From: Halosimplex rubrum
GTDB taxonomy: Archaea; Halobacteriota; Halobacteria; Halobacteriales; Haloarculaceae
Length of the DNA stretch: 64,000 nt
Direction of reading: 5' to 3'
NCBI RefSeq assembly: GCF_013415885.1
Contig: NZ_CP058910.1
Location: 1,054,001 to 1,118,000, forward strand
A program made the translations under genes and the position numbers. Below, one piece after another: positions 42,973 through 52,060 of the stretch. Position 1 is the stretch's first letter. Each line of letters begins with the position of its first letter. Below the pieces are notes generated by a model that was not told where the DNA came from, did not search any database, and saw nothing but the letters and a program-made list of their open reading frames with translations.

Positions 42973-44019
42973 ATGCTCCTCGCCGGCAGCGACGACGGCG
43001 TGTACCGGCTCCCCGATCTGGACGGCCCGGCCGACCGGACGGCCGAGCAGATCCTCGACAGCGGCCGCGTGATGCGACTGCGAACGTTCGACGCCGTCGA
43101 CGGCGGTTCCGCGAGCGAGCGGAGCGAACCCTCGTCGGACTCGCCCGACGGCGCGTTCGCGGCGACGACGACCGGCCTCTTCCACTCGCCGGACGGCGAG
43201 ACGTGGGTGGATCTGGGCGTCCCGACCGAAGCGGTCTACAGCGTCGGCGCGCTCCCGGACGGCCGCCTCTACGCCGGCACTCGCCCGGCTCGCGTCTACG
43301 TCGGCGAGTTCGAGTACGGGACCGACGCGGGCGAAACGGACGACATCGGCCCGGCCGTCGAGTGGCGCGAGTGCGAGGGGTTCCAGGCCCTCCCCTCGCG
43401 TGAGGAGTGGCGGCTCCCCCGCCACGACGACCTCGCGCAGGTCAAGGACCTCCACCGCGACCCCGCTGACCCCGACCGGCTCGTCGCCGGCGTCGAGGTC
43501 GGCGGCGTCCACGGCAGCGACGACGGGGGCGAGACGTGGGTCGAGCGGCGAGGAGACGACTCCGACGGCGAGGGCGTGGACGACGACATCCACGAGTTGC
43601 ACGTCGTGGGACCCGGCGAGTACGTCGCCGCGACGGGCTTCGGCCTGTTTCGGACGACGGACGCGGGCGAGTCGTGGACCCGGCTGGACGAGGGGGTCGA
43701 CCAGCGGTACTTCCGGACGGCGTTCTCGCTGGACGGCGTCGTCTACGCCGGCGGCGCGCTCGCGAACTCCTCGACCTGGGACGACCCCGACGCCGACCCG
43801 GTCCTGTTGGCCGTCCGCGACGGGTCGGTCGAACGAGTCGAGTTCCCGGCCGCCGACGAGACGGTCACCGGGATGACGGCGGTCGGCGGTGACCCGGTCG
43901 TCGCGACCCACCGCGGGTCCGTCCTCGTCCGCCGCGGCGGCGAGTGGGCGTCGGTCGGCGACCTGCCGGTGCCAGGGGAGCCGACGGGTCGGTACACGCC
44001 GCTGACTCGGCTGGCCTGA
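42973..44019 (+). CDS. Beta-propeller (BNR/WD40-like) protein
   Basis: 348 residues made of repeats of about 45-50 residues with blade motifs: MLLAGSDDGVYRLPDL, FAATTTGLFHSPDGETW, RLYAGTRPARVYVGEF, HGSDDGGETWVER, ATGFGLFRTTDAGESWTRLD. The Asp-box (S/T-x-D-G/A-G-x-S/T-W) recurs at least three times. This matches the haloarchaeal HVO_0234-type propeller family; no enzymatic residues are evident and no signal peptide is present, so it is likely cytoplasmic. CTTTAGT at 42942 is 27 nt upstream, giving a leaderless mRNA. Confidence 0.75.
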   Translation: MLLAGSDDGVYRLPDLDGPADRTAEQILDSGRVMRLRTFDAVDGGSASERSEPSSDSPDGAFAATTTGLFHSPDGETWVDLGVPTEAVYSVGALPDGRLYAGTRPARVYVGEFEYGTDAGETDDIGPAVEWRECEGFQALPSREEWRLPRHDDLAQVKDLHRDPADPDRLVAGVEVGGVHGSDDGGETWVERRGDDSDGEGVDDDIHELHVVGPGEYVAATGFGLFRTTDAGESWTRLDEGVDQRYFRTAFSLDGVVYAGGALANSSTWDDPDADPVLLAVRDGSVERVEFPAADETVTGMTAVGGDPVVATHRGSVLVRRGGEWASVGDLPVPGEPTGRYTPLTRLA

Positions 44020-44022
44020 CCG

Positions 44023-45159
44023 TCAGCCACCGATGGCCCGCCGGTCGGTCCGGCGCGAGACGCCGGCGGCACCGTCGTCGGCCCGCGGTAGCTCGACGAC
44101 GACGGTCGTGCCGTCGCCCGCCCCGACGCCGCCGTCGTCGTCGATCCGGAGGTCGCCGCCGTAGCGCTCGACGAGCGTGGCGGCGATGCGGAGCCCGCCG
44201 CCGTCCGTCCCGTCGCCGTGGCGATAGGCGGCGGGGCGTTCCTCGGGCGGGATCCCGGGGCCGTCGTCGCTGACGGTCAGGCGGACCGTCTCCTCGCGGC
44301 GCTCGACGGTCAGCGCGACGCGGGGGTCGTCGCCCTCGTCGTGTTCGACGGCGTTCTCGACGAGGTTGTCGACGACCGACCGGAGGCCGGCGTTGGCGAC
44401 GACCGGCGCCCGCTCGGGGAGGTCGGTCGTGACGGTCGCGGCCGTGGCCGACTCGACGCTCGCGGCCGCGTCGTCGGCGATCGCGACCAGATCGACGGGC
44501 TCGTAGTCGGCCTCGCCGGCGACGGTCTTGGCCAGCGAGCCCGCGGTGTCGATGCGCTCGAAGGCCTCGTCGGTCTTCTCCCGGACGACCGTCGCGTGGT
44601 CGGTCACCGCGGCGTCGGTCGGCGCGTCGGCGTCCTCGATCTCCTCCGCGTAGGCGCGGATCACCTGCATGTCGTTGCGAAGGTCGTGTCTGATGAGGCC
44701 GTTGACGAACGCCAGCGCGTCGCTCGCCCGCTCGGCCCGGGTGGCGTCGGCGACCGCCCGCGCCCGGTAGTAGCCCGCGAGCGCGCCCGCCAGCCCGCCG
44801 AACGACGCGGCGACCAGCAGCGTGAACGCCGGCTCCGTGACCACCCTGTCCTCCAGGAGTCGCACGGCGACGGTCAGCCCGACCGCGCTCGTGAAGACCG
44901 CGACGCCGCCGAGCGACCAGACGGCGACCACCCACCGGTACTCGGCGCCGAGGTCGGCGTTCCACAGCCGGTAGCCCGCGTAGGCCAGCACGACCGCCGG
45001 GACCCCGTCGATCAGCAGCGCGAGAAGCGGGCCTCCGAACGAGCCCAGCGCCGCCGCTTCCGCCCCGTGATAGACAAGCGCCGTCGCCGCGAGTACGAAC
45101 CCCACGGCCCCGATCGCCAGCGGGCCCACCCCCCACCGGCGGTCCGTGTCCATGTCCAT
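44023..45159 (-). CDS. Membrane sensor histidine kinase
   Basis: 378 residues. Five or six membrane helices (about 12-130) form a sensor without a large outer domain. Then comes the dimerisation helix with H-box LIRHDLRNDMQVI (His158 as phospho-acceptor). A HATPase domain follows with N-box VDNLVENAVEHDEG, G1 box DDGPGIPPEE and G2 GTDGGGLRIAATLVERYGG (core GGGLRIAA). The HDLRN form of the H-box is the usual haloarchaeal type. No response regulator lies beside it. Signal unknown. Confidence 0.88.
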   Translation of the reverse strand: MDMDTDRRWGVGPLAIGAVGFVLAATALVYHGAEAAALGSFGGPLLALLIDGVPAVVLAYAGYRLWNADLGAEYRWVVAVWSLGGVAVFTSAVGLTVAVRLLEDRVVTEPAFTLLVAASFGGLAGALAGYYRARAVADATRAERASDALAFVNGLIRHDLRNDMQVIRAYAEEIEDADAPTDAAVTDHATVVREKTDEAFERIDTAGSLAKTVAGEADYEPVDLVAIADDAAASVESATAATVTTDLPERAPVVANAGLRSVVDNLVENAVEHDEGDDPRVALTVERREETVRLTVSDDGPGIPPEERPAAYRHGDGTDGGGLRIAATLVERYGGDLRIDDDGGVGAGDGTTVVVELPRADDGAAGVSRRTDRRAIGG

Positions 45160-45329
45160 TGATTACGTCTACTCCTTTTTCAATCAGGTGCCTTACAGAC
45201 CGAGAGCCGCGCCGCTACGGGCCCGTCCGTCCGCTCCGAAACTCCCGTCTCTCCGGTGTCGCGGCGACGGACCGCGCCGTCCCGAGAAGAGGTGACCGTC
45301 GGGCGTCGATGCGACTGCGCTCTCACCGG

Positions 45330-45527
45330 TCAGTTCGACGCGCCGTCCAGATCCGCGTCGATGGCGCCGTCGAGGCCGTCGTCGCCCATCGCGTACTCGT
45401 CGTCCTCCGAGTCCGAGACCTTCTCGCCGTCTTCCTCCTGGGACTCCGTCACGGTGTCGTCGCCCGTGACCGAGACGAACAGTTCGCCGAGCTCACGCGT
45501 ACGCTCGCGGTTCTGGGATTCGCTCAT
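45330..45527 (-). CDS. Small acidic hypothetical protein
   Basis: 65 residues from ATG 45527. SQNRERTRELGELFVSVTGDD is followed by a Glu/Asp/Ser-rich tail (TESQEEDGEKVSDSEDDEY) and ends DGAIDADLDGASN. About a third of the residues are acidic. The short helical N-terminus and acidic tail are found in many small haloarchaeal proteins of unknown role. An earlier in-frame start would add 29 unconvincing residues. No paralogue or partner seen. Confidence 0.55.
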   Translation of the reverse strand: MSESQNRERTRELGELFVSVTGDDTVTESQEEDGEKVSDSEDDEYAMGDDGLDGAIDADLDGASN

Positions 45528-45643
45528 CACCGTTGCTTCGCGGGGATTGGAAATAGCGCTGGTGCCTAACCACGTTGGTACGTCGCCGAGCGGGCGAAGA
45601 ACGGACGGTAGCACCCGTCACGGACGGACACGGCGCGTCGCGG

Positions 45644-46165
45644 TCACATAACCTGGCGCTGACAGGTGCCACAGAGCGCCTCGTCTTTGATGTCGACCTC
45701 GCGGACGGTGGGCGAGAAGCTCATGACGCAGCGTTTGTTGTCGCAGTGTTCCAGGCCCATGGTGTGGCCGATCTCGTGGATGACCTCCTTGCGGACGCGG
45801 TCGGAGAACACGTCCTCGTCGGAGCGCCGCGAGATGCCGCCGTCGGAGGAGGTGTTCAGGCGATAGGTGGAGATGACCGACCCCTTGCCGTCGAGGTAGG
45901 CGAGCCCGAAGACGTAGTTGCGCCGGTGGTAGAACAGGTCCTTGGGGGTGATGGCGATGTTCTTGTCGCCGTCGCCCACGCGGGTGGCGAGTTTGATGAA
46001 CGATTCCGCGCTGTACTGGTCGCGACTGCGGTCGTACGCGCCGGAGGGGATCGACTGCGTGTCGTGCATCGTCACGTCGCTCTCGTAGACGGCCCGGAGG
46101 CTCGCCGAGGATTCGCGTTTCACCTCGGCGCGGACGTCGCCCACCGGCACGATGTCGACGTGCAT
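45644..46165 (-). CDS. amzA: Archaemetzincin zinc metalloprotease
   Basis: 173 residues, typical length. The family motif HExxHxxGxxHCxxxxCxM is complete: H130-E131-I-G-H134 ... H140-C141 ... C146-V-M, followed by C165-x2-C168. The three His bind the catalytic zinc, Glu131 is the base, and the four Cys bind a structural zinc. MHVDIVPVGDV is the normal start. It is a soluble cytoplasmic protease of unknown substrate, conserved in archaea. It is divergent from the UPF0146 gene with overlapping promoters. Confidence 0.93.
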   Translation of the reverse strand: MHVDIVPVGDVRAEVKRESSASLRAVYESDVTMHDTQSIPSGAYDRSRDQYSAESFIKLATRVGDGDKNIAITPKDLFYHRRNYVFGLAYLDGKGSVISTYRLNTSSDGGISRRSDEDVFSDRVRKEVIHEIGHTMGLEHCDNKRCVMSFSPTVREVDIKDEALCGTCQRQVM

Positions 46166-46172
46166 ACGGGGT

Positions 46173-46196
46173 GTTTATGCGGGCGGGCATGATAAA
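46173..46196. promoter_or_regulatory. Overlapping divergent leaderless promoters (amzA and UPF0146 gene)
   Basis: Only 40 nt separate the two divergent starts (46165 minus, 46206 plus). GTTTATG (46173-46179) lies 27 nt before the plus-strand GTG, and on the minus strand AGTTTATC (46190-46197) lies 27 nt before amzA. The two promoters therefore face across the same 24 bp, and transcription complexes on them should exclude each other. Confidence 0.5.
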
Positions 46197-46205
46197 CTCC
46201 CCGAC

Positions 46206-46595
46206 GTGATCCCCGAGACGCTGGACGCACTCGTCGCCCGCTTCGCCGAGTTCGACGCCGCCGTCGAGGTCGGGATCGGCCGCCGGCCCGTCGTCGCCGA
46301 CGCGCTCGCCGAGACCGGTACCGACGTGGTCGCCACCGACCGCCGAGTCCGGACGGTCCCCGACTCCGTCCGGTTCGTCGTCGACGACGTGACCGACCCC
46401 GACCCGTCGGTGTACGCCGGCGCCGACCTGGTCTACGCGCTGAACCTCCCGCCGGAGCTCCACCGGCCGGCGCTGGCCGCCGCCCGCGAGGCCGACGCCG
46501 CGTTCATGTTCACGACCCTCGGCACCGACCAGCCGCTCGTCGCGACCGAACGCGAGACGCTGCCCGCCGAGACGCTGTTCGTCGCACGCGGCTGA
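46206..46595 (+). CDS. UPF0146 family protein
   Basis: 129 residues from GTG 46206. A short Rossmann-like fold: EVGIGRRPVVADALAETGTDVVATD, then VRFVVDDVTDPDPSVYAGADLVYALNLPPEL (core DVTDPDPSVY and YALNLPPEL). This resembles a degenerate methyltransferase-like domain; UPF0146 proteins are archaeal and uncharacterised. An in-frame start 54 nt upstream would run over the amzA promoter and is unlikely; the TATA position supports the GTG. Confidence 0.8.
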   Translation: MIPETLDALVARFAEFDAAVEVGIGRRPVVADALAETGTDVVATDRRVRTVPDSVRFVVDDVTDPDPSVYAGADLVYALNLPPELHRPALAAAREADAAFMFTTLGTDQPLVATERETLPAETLFVARG

Positions 46596-46728
46596 CCGCG
46601 GATCGACCGCTCGGGCTTCCGCGTCGCGCCACCCGCCGGGAACGGGCTACTCCGCTCGACCCGCCAGGAGCCGGCGCCTCTCCGCGACGCCGTTCGGTTC
46701 CCGTTTCGAACCCGGGCGGGAGACCGGT

Positions 46729-47487
46729 CTAGAAGTCGTCGAGCGTCGTCCGTCGGAGGCCGCTGCCGTCGGATCGGACCGTCGTCTCCTCCGCCGGCTC
46801 CGCCACGGCGCGGCCGCCGTCGGGCTCGAACTCGCCGAGCGAAGACTGCGAGACGGCGGCGAGGGCGTCCTTGCTGGTCTGCCAGGACGCGCGGGCGCAA
46901 CCGGGCAGTTCCTCGTGGTCGGCGACGTAGGCTTCGAGGAACTCCCTCGTGGTCTCGTCGCCGGGGTAGCCGCTGCCCACGTCGCCGTACTCCTCGGCGA
47001 GCGCCTCGACGTGGGCGTCGCGGGCCACCTTCGCGACGATGCTGGCGGCGCCGACCACCGCGTAGGTCTCGTCGGCGCCGTGCTCGGCGCGGGCGTCGAT
47101 CGCGGCCTCGGCGGCGTCCTCTACGCGGCGCTCGAAGCGGACGGCGTTGGTGTCGCCGGCGTCGACGTAGCCGTCGAGGGGGTCCTCGTCGGTCGGTGTC
47201 GCCCCGGCGGCGTCGGCCAGCGCGTCGACGGCCTCGGCGTGGGCGGCGACGGTCAGCGAGTTCATGTCCGTCTCCTCGTCGTCGATGCGCTCGACGGTGA
47301 CCTCGGCGACGCCGACCGCCCCGACCTCGCGGATCGCCGCGTCGAGTTCGCGACGGCGCTCGGGGGCGATCCCCTTCGAGTCGCCGACGTCGTCGGGCAG
47401 ATCGGCGGGGTCCACGGCGACCGCCGCCGCGAACATCGAGCCCAACACCGGCCCCTTGCCGGCCTCGTCGACGCCGAACTCGTGCAT
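46729..47487 (-). CDS. rnhB: Ribonuclease HII
   Basis: 252 residues. GVDEAGKGPVLGSM is the DEAGRG-type motif with the first two acidic active-site residues. GYVDAGDTN and ADETYAVVGAASIVAKVARDAHV (core ASIVAKVARD) carry the rest; GSGYPGDETTREFL is the conserved C-terminal motif. It removes RNA from RNA-DNA hybrids. A tail after residue 215 ends in RRTTLDDF, which resembles a PCNA-interaction peptide. GTTTAAAT (about 47512-47519) is 27 nt upstream, so the mRNA is leaderless. Confidence 0.93.
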   Translation of the reverse strand: MHEFGVDEAGKGPVLGSMFAAAVAVDPADLPDDVGDSKGIAPERRRELDAAIREVGAVGVAEVTVERIDDEETDMNSLTVAAHAEAVDALADAAGATPTDEDPLDGYVDAGDTNAVRFERRVEDAAEAAIDARAEHGADETYAVVGAASIVAKVARDAHVEALAEEYGDVGSGYPGDETTREFLEAYVADHEELPGCARASWQTSKDALAAVSQSSLGEFEPDGGRAVAEPAEETTVRSDGSGLRRTTLDDF

Positions 47488-47676
47488 GGCGACGGCTTGT
47501 CTCTTCTCGTATTTAAACTGTCGCGGTCGAGACGCCGACCGTCTGACGCGCGTCTGCCGTCTCGGGGTCGCTCGGGGGCGTTCTGGGGGTTCGAGCCCCG
47601 AGACTGGTGGGTTCGGACGCGGTCGATAGGCTCAAAAAGCGGAGCGGACGCGTTCGCGCGCGGTCGCTGGGCGCCG

Positions 47677-48693
47677 TTAGGCGATCCGCTCGTCGAGTTC
47701 GCGGGCCAGATTTCGCCCGATCTCCTCCATGCCGGCGTCGCCGGGGTGGAGGATGTCCGCGGAGTAGCCGGACACGTCGGTCAGGTCCGTGCCCTCGACG
47801 ACGGAGATGTCGGGGTGGTCGGTGTCGGCGACGATCTCCCGGAGCGTCGCGCGGTAGGCTTCGGCGCGCTCGCGGTCGCCGTCCTCGATCACGTCGGGGT
47901 AGTACGGGAACAGGGTGATACAGACGATCGGTTCGTCGGGGTGGGCTTCGGCGACGGTCTCGACGAACGCCCGGGCGCTCTCCTCGAACTCCTCGACGGG
48001 GAACTCCTGGTTGGCCATGTTGATCGACAGCGCGAGCGTGGCCACGTCCCAGTCGTCGCGCTCGGCGATGTACTCGCCCATCGGGGCGTCGGCGTAGGCC
48101 GACCCCGAGCAGCCGAAGTTCAGCACGTCCCACTCTAGGGCGCGAGCGACCCGCGAGACGTAGTTCAGGTGAGTCGCCGAGGAGGCGGCGCCCTCCGTGA
48201 TCGAGGTGCCGTAGGCGAGATAGCGCGTGTCCGGCAGCTCGCCGGGTTCGGGCGGCCGGCAGTCGCCGGTCACGTCGTGGACGGCGACCGCCGGAGTGCG
48301 CTCGAACAGGATCCGACAGACGCGCGGGTCGAACCGGCCGTCGACCTCGGTGTCGAGTTTCCGCACTCGCTCGGGAACCGCGAGCGTGTGCGTCTCGGGC
48401 TCGGGGCCGATGTCGGTCGGTTTCCAGGGCTGGAACGGCCCCCAGAACACGCGGAACTGCCCCGATTCCTCGGCGGAGAGCGTGACCTCGATCTCCGCGT
48501 CGTCGGTCTCGGGCACGAAGCGGAGCTCGCTCCCGGACGGTTCGCGGACGCGGCCGTCGGCCATCTCGTTCAGTCGCGAGGCCACGTCGGCCGGGAGTCG
48601 GTGCAGACGGTCGCCGTCGTCCGCCCAGTCGGCGGGCACGAGCTCCGAGACGTTGTGCAGCGACACCGAGGGGTACTCGTCGATCGTCGGCAT
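47677..48693 (-). CDS. SGNH/GDSL-type hydrolase
   Basis: 338 residues from ATG 48693. The N-terminal about 150 residues are a jelly-roll-like region. The SGNH domain then begins RYLAYGTSITEGAASS (block I, catalytic Ser in GTSIT). It continues with FGCSGSAYADAPMGEY (block II Gly), ALSINMANQEF (block III Asn) and ILHPGDAGMEEIG (block V, catalytic Asp-x-x-His as D-ILH). The order fits carbohydrate-esterase 2/3-like hydrolases with an N-terminal sugar-binding region. No signal peptide is visible, so it is probably intracellular. Substrate unknown. Confidence 0.82.
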   Translation of the reverse strand: MPTIDEYPSVSLHNVSELVPADWADDGDRLHRLPADVASRLNEMADGRVREPSGSELRFVPETDDAEIEVTLSAEESGQFRVFWGPFQPWKPTDIGPEPETHTLAVPERVRKLDTEVDGRFDPRVCRILFERTPAVAVHDVTGDCRPPEPGELPDTRYLAYGTSITEGAASSATHLNYVSRVARALEWDVLNFGCSGSAYADAPMGEYIAERDDWDVATLALSINMANQEFPVEEFEESARAFVETVAEAHPDEPIVCITLFPYYPDVIEDGDRERAEAYRATLREIVADTDHPDISVVEGTDLTDVSGYSADILHPGDAGMEEIGRNLARELDERIA

Positions 48694-48760
48694 TCGCTCA
48701 GATCTCTCGAACCGTCCCCCTTGGCTTCGTCGGTGTCGGCGGCGTCCGCCGCCTGTTCGG

Positions 48761-50149
48761 TCAGTCGCCGTCCGCGCTCGCCGACTCCGCGTCCGAGTCG
48801 TCGCCACCGTCGCCGTCGCCGCCCTCCTCGCTGTCGGCCGCATCCGCCGGTTCGTCGCGGAAGAACGCCTCGTCGGCGAACGGCTCGCCCTCGCCCTCGA
48901 CGTTCAGCACGTCCAGCGCGGTCACCACGCTCTCGACGCCCAGCAGGCCCGCGAGACTCGGTTCGGTGCGCCCCTCGTCGCTGGAGACGAGTTCCTTGAC
49001 GTAGAGGCCGCCCTCGCCGTGGAGTTCGACGGTCGCCGTTCGCTCGCCGTCGAGTTCGCCCTCGATGTCGTACACCTCCCGGGTCCGCTCGATGTCCGCG
49101 CGTCGGTGGTCGACCCGCTGGGGCGTGCGCTGTTCGATCGTCGCACCCGCCAGTTCGTCGAGCGCCGCCTCGAAGTCGGCGGTCTCGACCGCTTCCGCGA
49201 ACTCGATCTCCATCCGGTAGGTCTTGCTGGCCGCTAGTTCCTTGACGCGCTCGACCATCTCGTAGGTGGCCTGGCGCAGATCGAGCACCTCGACTTTCCC
49301 GTCGGCGAACTCGTTGATCGCCGGTTCGAGCGCCGCGGCGTCGACCGTCCGCTCGCGGGGCTCGTCGATCTCGATGACGAACGGCCGTCCCCCCTCCAGC
49401 ATGAGCGCGTCCACGTCCTCGCGGCCGGCGCCGTGGAAGGTGGCCGACTCGCCGTCCATCGCCTCCTCCACGACGGGGGCGGTGAGCTGCTCGACGCTCT
49501 CGTCGTAGCGATACCCCGAGCCGTCGCAGCCCTCGCAGATCTCCCCGCGGTTCAGGCCGGTGCCGTTGCAGTCGCTGCAGGGCCACTTCGTCTGGGGGAT
49601 GTCCCGTTCGAGCTTGCGGTAGCGGCCGTAGACGAACGCGGAGTTGACCCCCGCGTCGACGGTGTCGTCGCCGAGGTTGAGGGTGATCTGCACGTCCGGG
49701 CGCTGGAACTCCACCTCGCTGTCGGTCTCGCGGCCGAAGCGCTTGCCGACTTCGCGGTTGAGTTCGGACTTGAGCGCCTCGCCGGCGTCGTCGTCGAGGC
49801 CCAGGTCCGCCCGGAGCAGGGCGTCGTTCTCCTCGAACAGCGGCGGGACGCGCGTCCCGACCTGGAAGGTCTCGAAGTCGTAGTCGGAGACGGCGTAGGC
49901 GGCCCGTTCGGCCCACTCCTGGGCGCGCTCCTCGGTGGATTCGCCCTCGCAGACCCAGCAGGGCTCGTCCGGTTCGAGGTCGGCGACGGGGCGGTCGTCG
50001 GCGAGCGCGACGGCGACGCGGAGGCTCCGGCCCCGTTCGCGGTTGGTGAGGCCGAAGCTCCGCTCGGCGACGAGCCGGCCGAGACAGGGGTCACAGAGCG
50101 GCCCCGTCTCGACGGCCCGCCGGGCCAGATCGAGGACGTCGTTGGTCAT
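48761..50149 (-). CDS. pus10: tRNA pseudouridine(54/55) synthase Pus10
   Basis: 462 residues. An N-terminal THUMP-containing domain has CXXC pairs (LCDPCLGRL, PCWVCEGES) for zinc. After it comes VDAGVNSAFVYGRYRKLERDIPQTKWPC (core YGRYRKLERDIPQTKW) and a second cysteine set (CSDCNGTG, CEGCDGSG). The catalytic pseudouridylase core has GAGREDVDALMLEGGRPF with the catalytic Asp in GREDVDA, and the RTPQRVDHRRADIERTREV segment follows. It makes pseudouridine at positions 54 and 55 of archaeal tRNAs. The acidic C-tail (about 30 residues) is halophilic. Confidence 0.93.
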   Translation of the reverse strand: MTNDVLDLARRAVETGPLCDPCLGRLVAERSFGLTNRERGRSLRVAVALADDRPVADLEPDEPCWVCEGESTEERAQEWAERAAYAVSDYDFETFQVGTRVPPLFEENDALLRADLGLDDDAGEALKSELNREVGKRFGRETDSEVEFQRPDVQITLNLGDDTVDAGVNSAFVYGRYRKLERDIPQTKWPCSDCNGTGLNRGEICEGCDGSGYRYDESVEQLTAPVVEEAMDGESATFHGAGREDVDALMLEGGRPFVIEIDEPRERTVDAAALEPAINEFADGKVEVLDLRQATYEMVERVKELAASKTYRMEIEFAEAVETADFEAALDELAGATIEQRTPQRVDHRRADIERTREVYDIEGELDGERTATVELHGEGGLYVKELVSSDEGRTEPSLAGLLGVESVVTALDVLNVEGEGEPFADEAFFRDEPADAADSEEGGDGDGGDDSDAESASADGD

Positions 50150-50286
50150 GGCAGTGAGTGGGCGACGGGCGCGTAATTCCCTTTCGACACGGGGCCAGCG
50201 GCGGTGTCGTCAGATCTCTCGGAGCCCGAGGCTGTACTCCAGGGCGCGATCGACCGTGTCTGCGCCGTCGCGGTCGCGGGGTCGAT

Positions 50287-50545
50287 CCAGCCGGGGTCGG
50301 TCGTCAGCAGTCTCGTCCCGAGATAGCCGCCGGCGGCCAGGACGGTCGCGTACAGCGCCGGGTGGACGCTCCGGAGGACGACCCGGTCCACGTCGCCCGG
50401 GATCGTCCGCGTGAGCCGGCGGATGGCCGCGTCGCCGCCGACCTGTATCAGCCGCGCGGCCAGCAGCGAGGCGCCGACCACGAGGCAGACGCTCCACCAG
50501 CGCGGCAGCGCCTGCGGGTCCGCCCACAGATCGGTCGCCAGTTGC
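50287..50545 (-). pseudogene. Remnant of a MscS-like channel N-terminus
   Basis: One minus-strand frame reads DLWADPQALPRWWSV, a hydrophobic helix, then RLTRTIPGDVDRVVLRSVHPALY and a second helix (TVLAAGGYLGTRLL). This resembles the first two helices of haloarchaeal mechanosensitive-channel (MscS) proteins, where an R-TxPGEVD-like loop joins them. After about residue 85 the frame turns into unrelated sequence and stops; the pore and beta domains are missing, and no good start precedes it. I read it as a truncated gene. Family assignment is tentative. Confidence 0.4.
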
Positions 50546-50685
50546 GTTTGCGTGTGGCTCCTACGTCGGCAGTATTCATAACTATGCTGTCACCATCCGT
50601 GACACGGGCACACAGCGGGCACCGTCCGACGGAGTCGCTCTCGGAAACCCGAACGCCTTTGCCCGCGAAGCACGCCCCTGCCGCC

Positions 50686-51534
50686 ATGGATCCGCGGGCG
50701 ACGCTGCTGGCGCTGCTGGTCGGGCTCGTCCAGGGCGTCCTGGAGTGGCTCCCCGTCTCCAGCGAGGGCGGCGTCGCGCTCGTCGTCGCGCTATCGACCG
50801 GCGAGTCGGCGTTCGACGCGACGCAGTTCGCCCTCTTTCTCCACGCGGGGACGGCCGTCGCCGCGCTCGCGTTCTACCGCGAGGAGGCCGTCGGGCTCCT
50901 CGGGTCGGCCCCCGAGTGGCGCCCCCGCGACGCCTTCGGCGCCGACCGCGCCGACCTGACCTTCTACGGGGTCGCGTCGCTCGTCTCCGGCGTCGTCGGC
51001 CTCTCTATCTACGCCGCGCTCTCGGAGGCCGCCACGGAGCTGGCGGGGGGCGCGTTCGTCGCCGCCGTCGGCGTCCTGCTCGTGGCCACAGGGGTAGTCC
51101 AGCGGGCCGCCGACCGCTGGGGGCTTGGCGAGCGCGCGACGCCCGACGCCGTCGACGCCGTCGTCGTGGGAATCTGCCAGGGCCTGGCCCTCCTCCCGGG
51201 GGTCTCGCGGTCGGGCACGACCGTGAGCGCGCTGCTGTTGCGCGGCCACGAGGGCGAGCGCGCGCTGCAACTGTCGTTCCTGCTGTCGATCCCGGCCTCG
51301 CTCGGCGCGGGCCTGCTGGTCGCCCTCGACGAGGGCGTGCCGACCATTCCGGTCCCCCAGGCCGTGCTGGCGCTGGGCGTGAGCGCGGTCGTCGGCTATT
51401 TCACCGTCGGCGCGCTGGTGGCGCTGGTCCGCCGCGTCGCCTTCTGGGGCGTCTGCGTCGGCTTCGGCGCGCTGGCGGTCCTCGGCGGCGGGTTGCTCGT
51501 GGCCGCGGAGAACGGGTGGCTCGCGGTGGTATAA
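50686..51534 (+). CDS. uppP: Undecaprenyl-diphosphatase family protein UppP/BacA
   Basis: 282 residues from ATG 50686, about eight helices. GLVQGVLEWLPVSSEGGVAL is the first signature (E/Q-rich WLPVSSEGH region, here SEGG) and GLALLPGVSRSGTTVSALL the second (PGxSRSG). It dephosphorylates polyprenyl diphosphate to the monophosphate carrier; in archaea the substrate should be dolichyl diphosphate released by glycan transfer. It complements the DUF368 carrier-phosphate transporter at 20092. The SEGG variant (usual His to Gly) is seen in archaeal members. Confidence 0.85.
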   Translation: MDPRATLLALLVGLVQGVLEWLPVSSEGGVALVVALSTGESAFDATQFALFLHAGTAVAALAFYREEAVGLLGSAPEWRPRDAFGADRADLTFYGVASLVSGVVGLSIYAALSEAATELAGGAFVAAVGVLLVATGVVQRAADRWGLGERATPDAVDAVVVGICQGLALLPGVSRSGTTVSALLLRGHEGERALQLSFLLSIPASLGAGLLVALDEGVPTIPVPQAVLALGVSAVVGYFTVGALVALVRRVAFWGVCVGFGALAVLGGGLLVAAENGWLAVV

Positions 51535-51630
51535 CGAGGTTCGATGTTCGCGAGTTCGTGACCGACGCGAGTCACGAACGCGAGGGAGGGTGAAGCGCTT
51601 GCTCAGCGGGACCGCAGTCGTTCGCTCGCG

Positions 51631-51882
51631 TCAGTTCGCCGCGGGTCGCTCGGCGGTCAGCCGCTCGTGGGCGCGCCGCGCCACCGGAACGGTGACCACG
51701 CGCCGGTAGCGGACGACCGCCGCCGCGACCGCGACGCCGACGGCGACGGCGGGCTGAGCGACGACCGCGACCATCGCGACCGCAACCGCCACCGCGACCG
51801 CGCTGACCGCGGCGACCCGGGCGACGGAGTGGGACGCTACGGAAGCCGATACCGGGGCCGAACCGTGGATGGGTTGGCTCAT
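51631..51882 (-). CDS. Small hypothetical membrane protein
   Basis: 83 residues from ATG 51882. A polar N-terminus (MSQPIHGSAPVSASVASHSV) leads into one long hydrophobic Ala/Val stretch (about 22-58), long enough for two short helices. A basic C-terminus follows (RYRRVVTVPVARRAHERL). Many residues are Val/Ala repeats encoded by GCG/GTC-rich DNA, so a chance frame cannot be fully excluded. An AT-rich promoter-like stretch (about 51905-51930) lies upstream. Function unknown. Confidence 0.45.
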   Translation of the reverse strand: MSQPIHGSAPVSASVASHSVARVAAVSAVAVAVAVAMVAVVAQPAVAVGVAVAAAVVRYRRVVTVPVARRAHERLTAERPAAN

Positions 51883-52060
51883 ACTCGATCGAAGGGCCGG
51901 GCCCACCATAAGCATAATCTGAAATACATTTCTGTAAGCCGGGATACCGAAACGCAGTCCAGTACGATGACTGTCACGATGCCGTCGCAGCGGGCTGGGC
52001 TTGTGGGCCCACCCAGACGAATTTATATGCGTCGCGCCGTCATCTGTCGATAGCTGCGTC

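Noticed and set aside
47585-47620. tRNA-like GGGTTCGAGCCCC (T-loop motif).
   Set aside because: No acceptor, D or anticodon stems can be formed around it.
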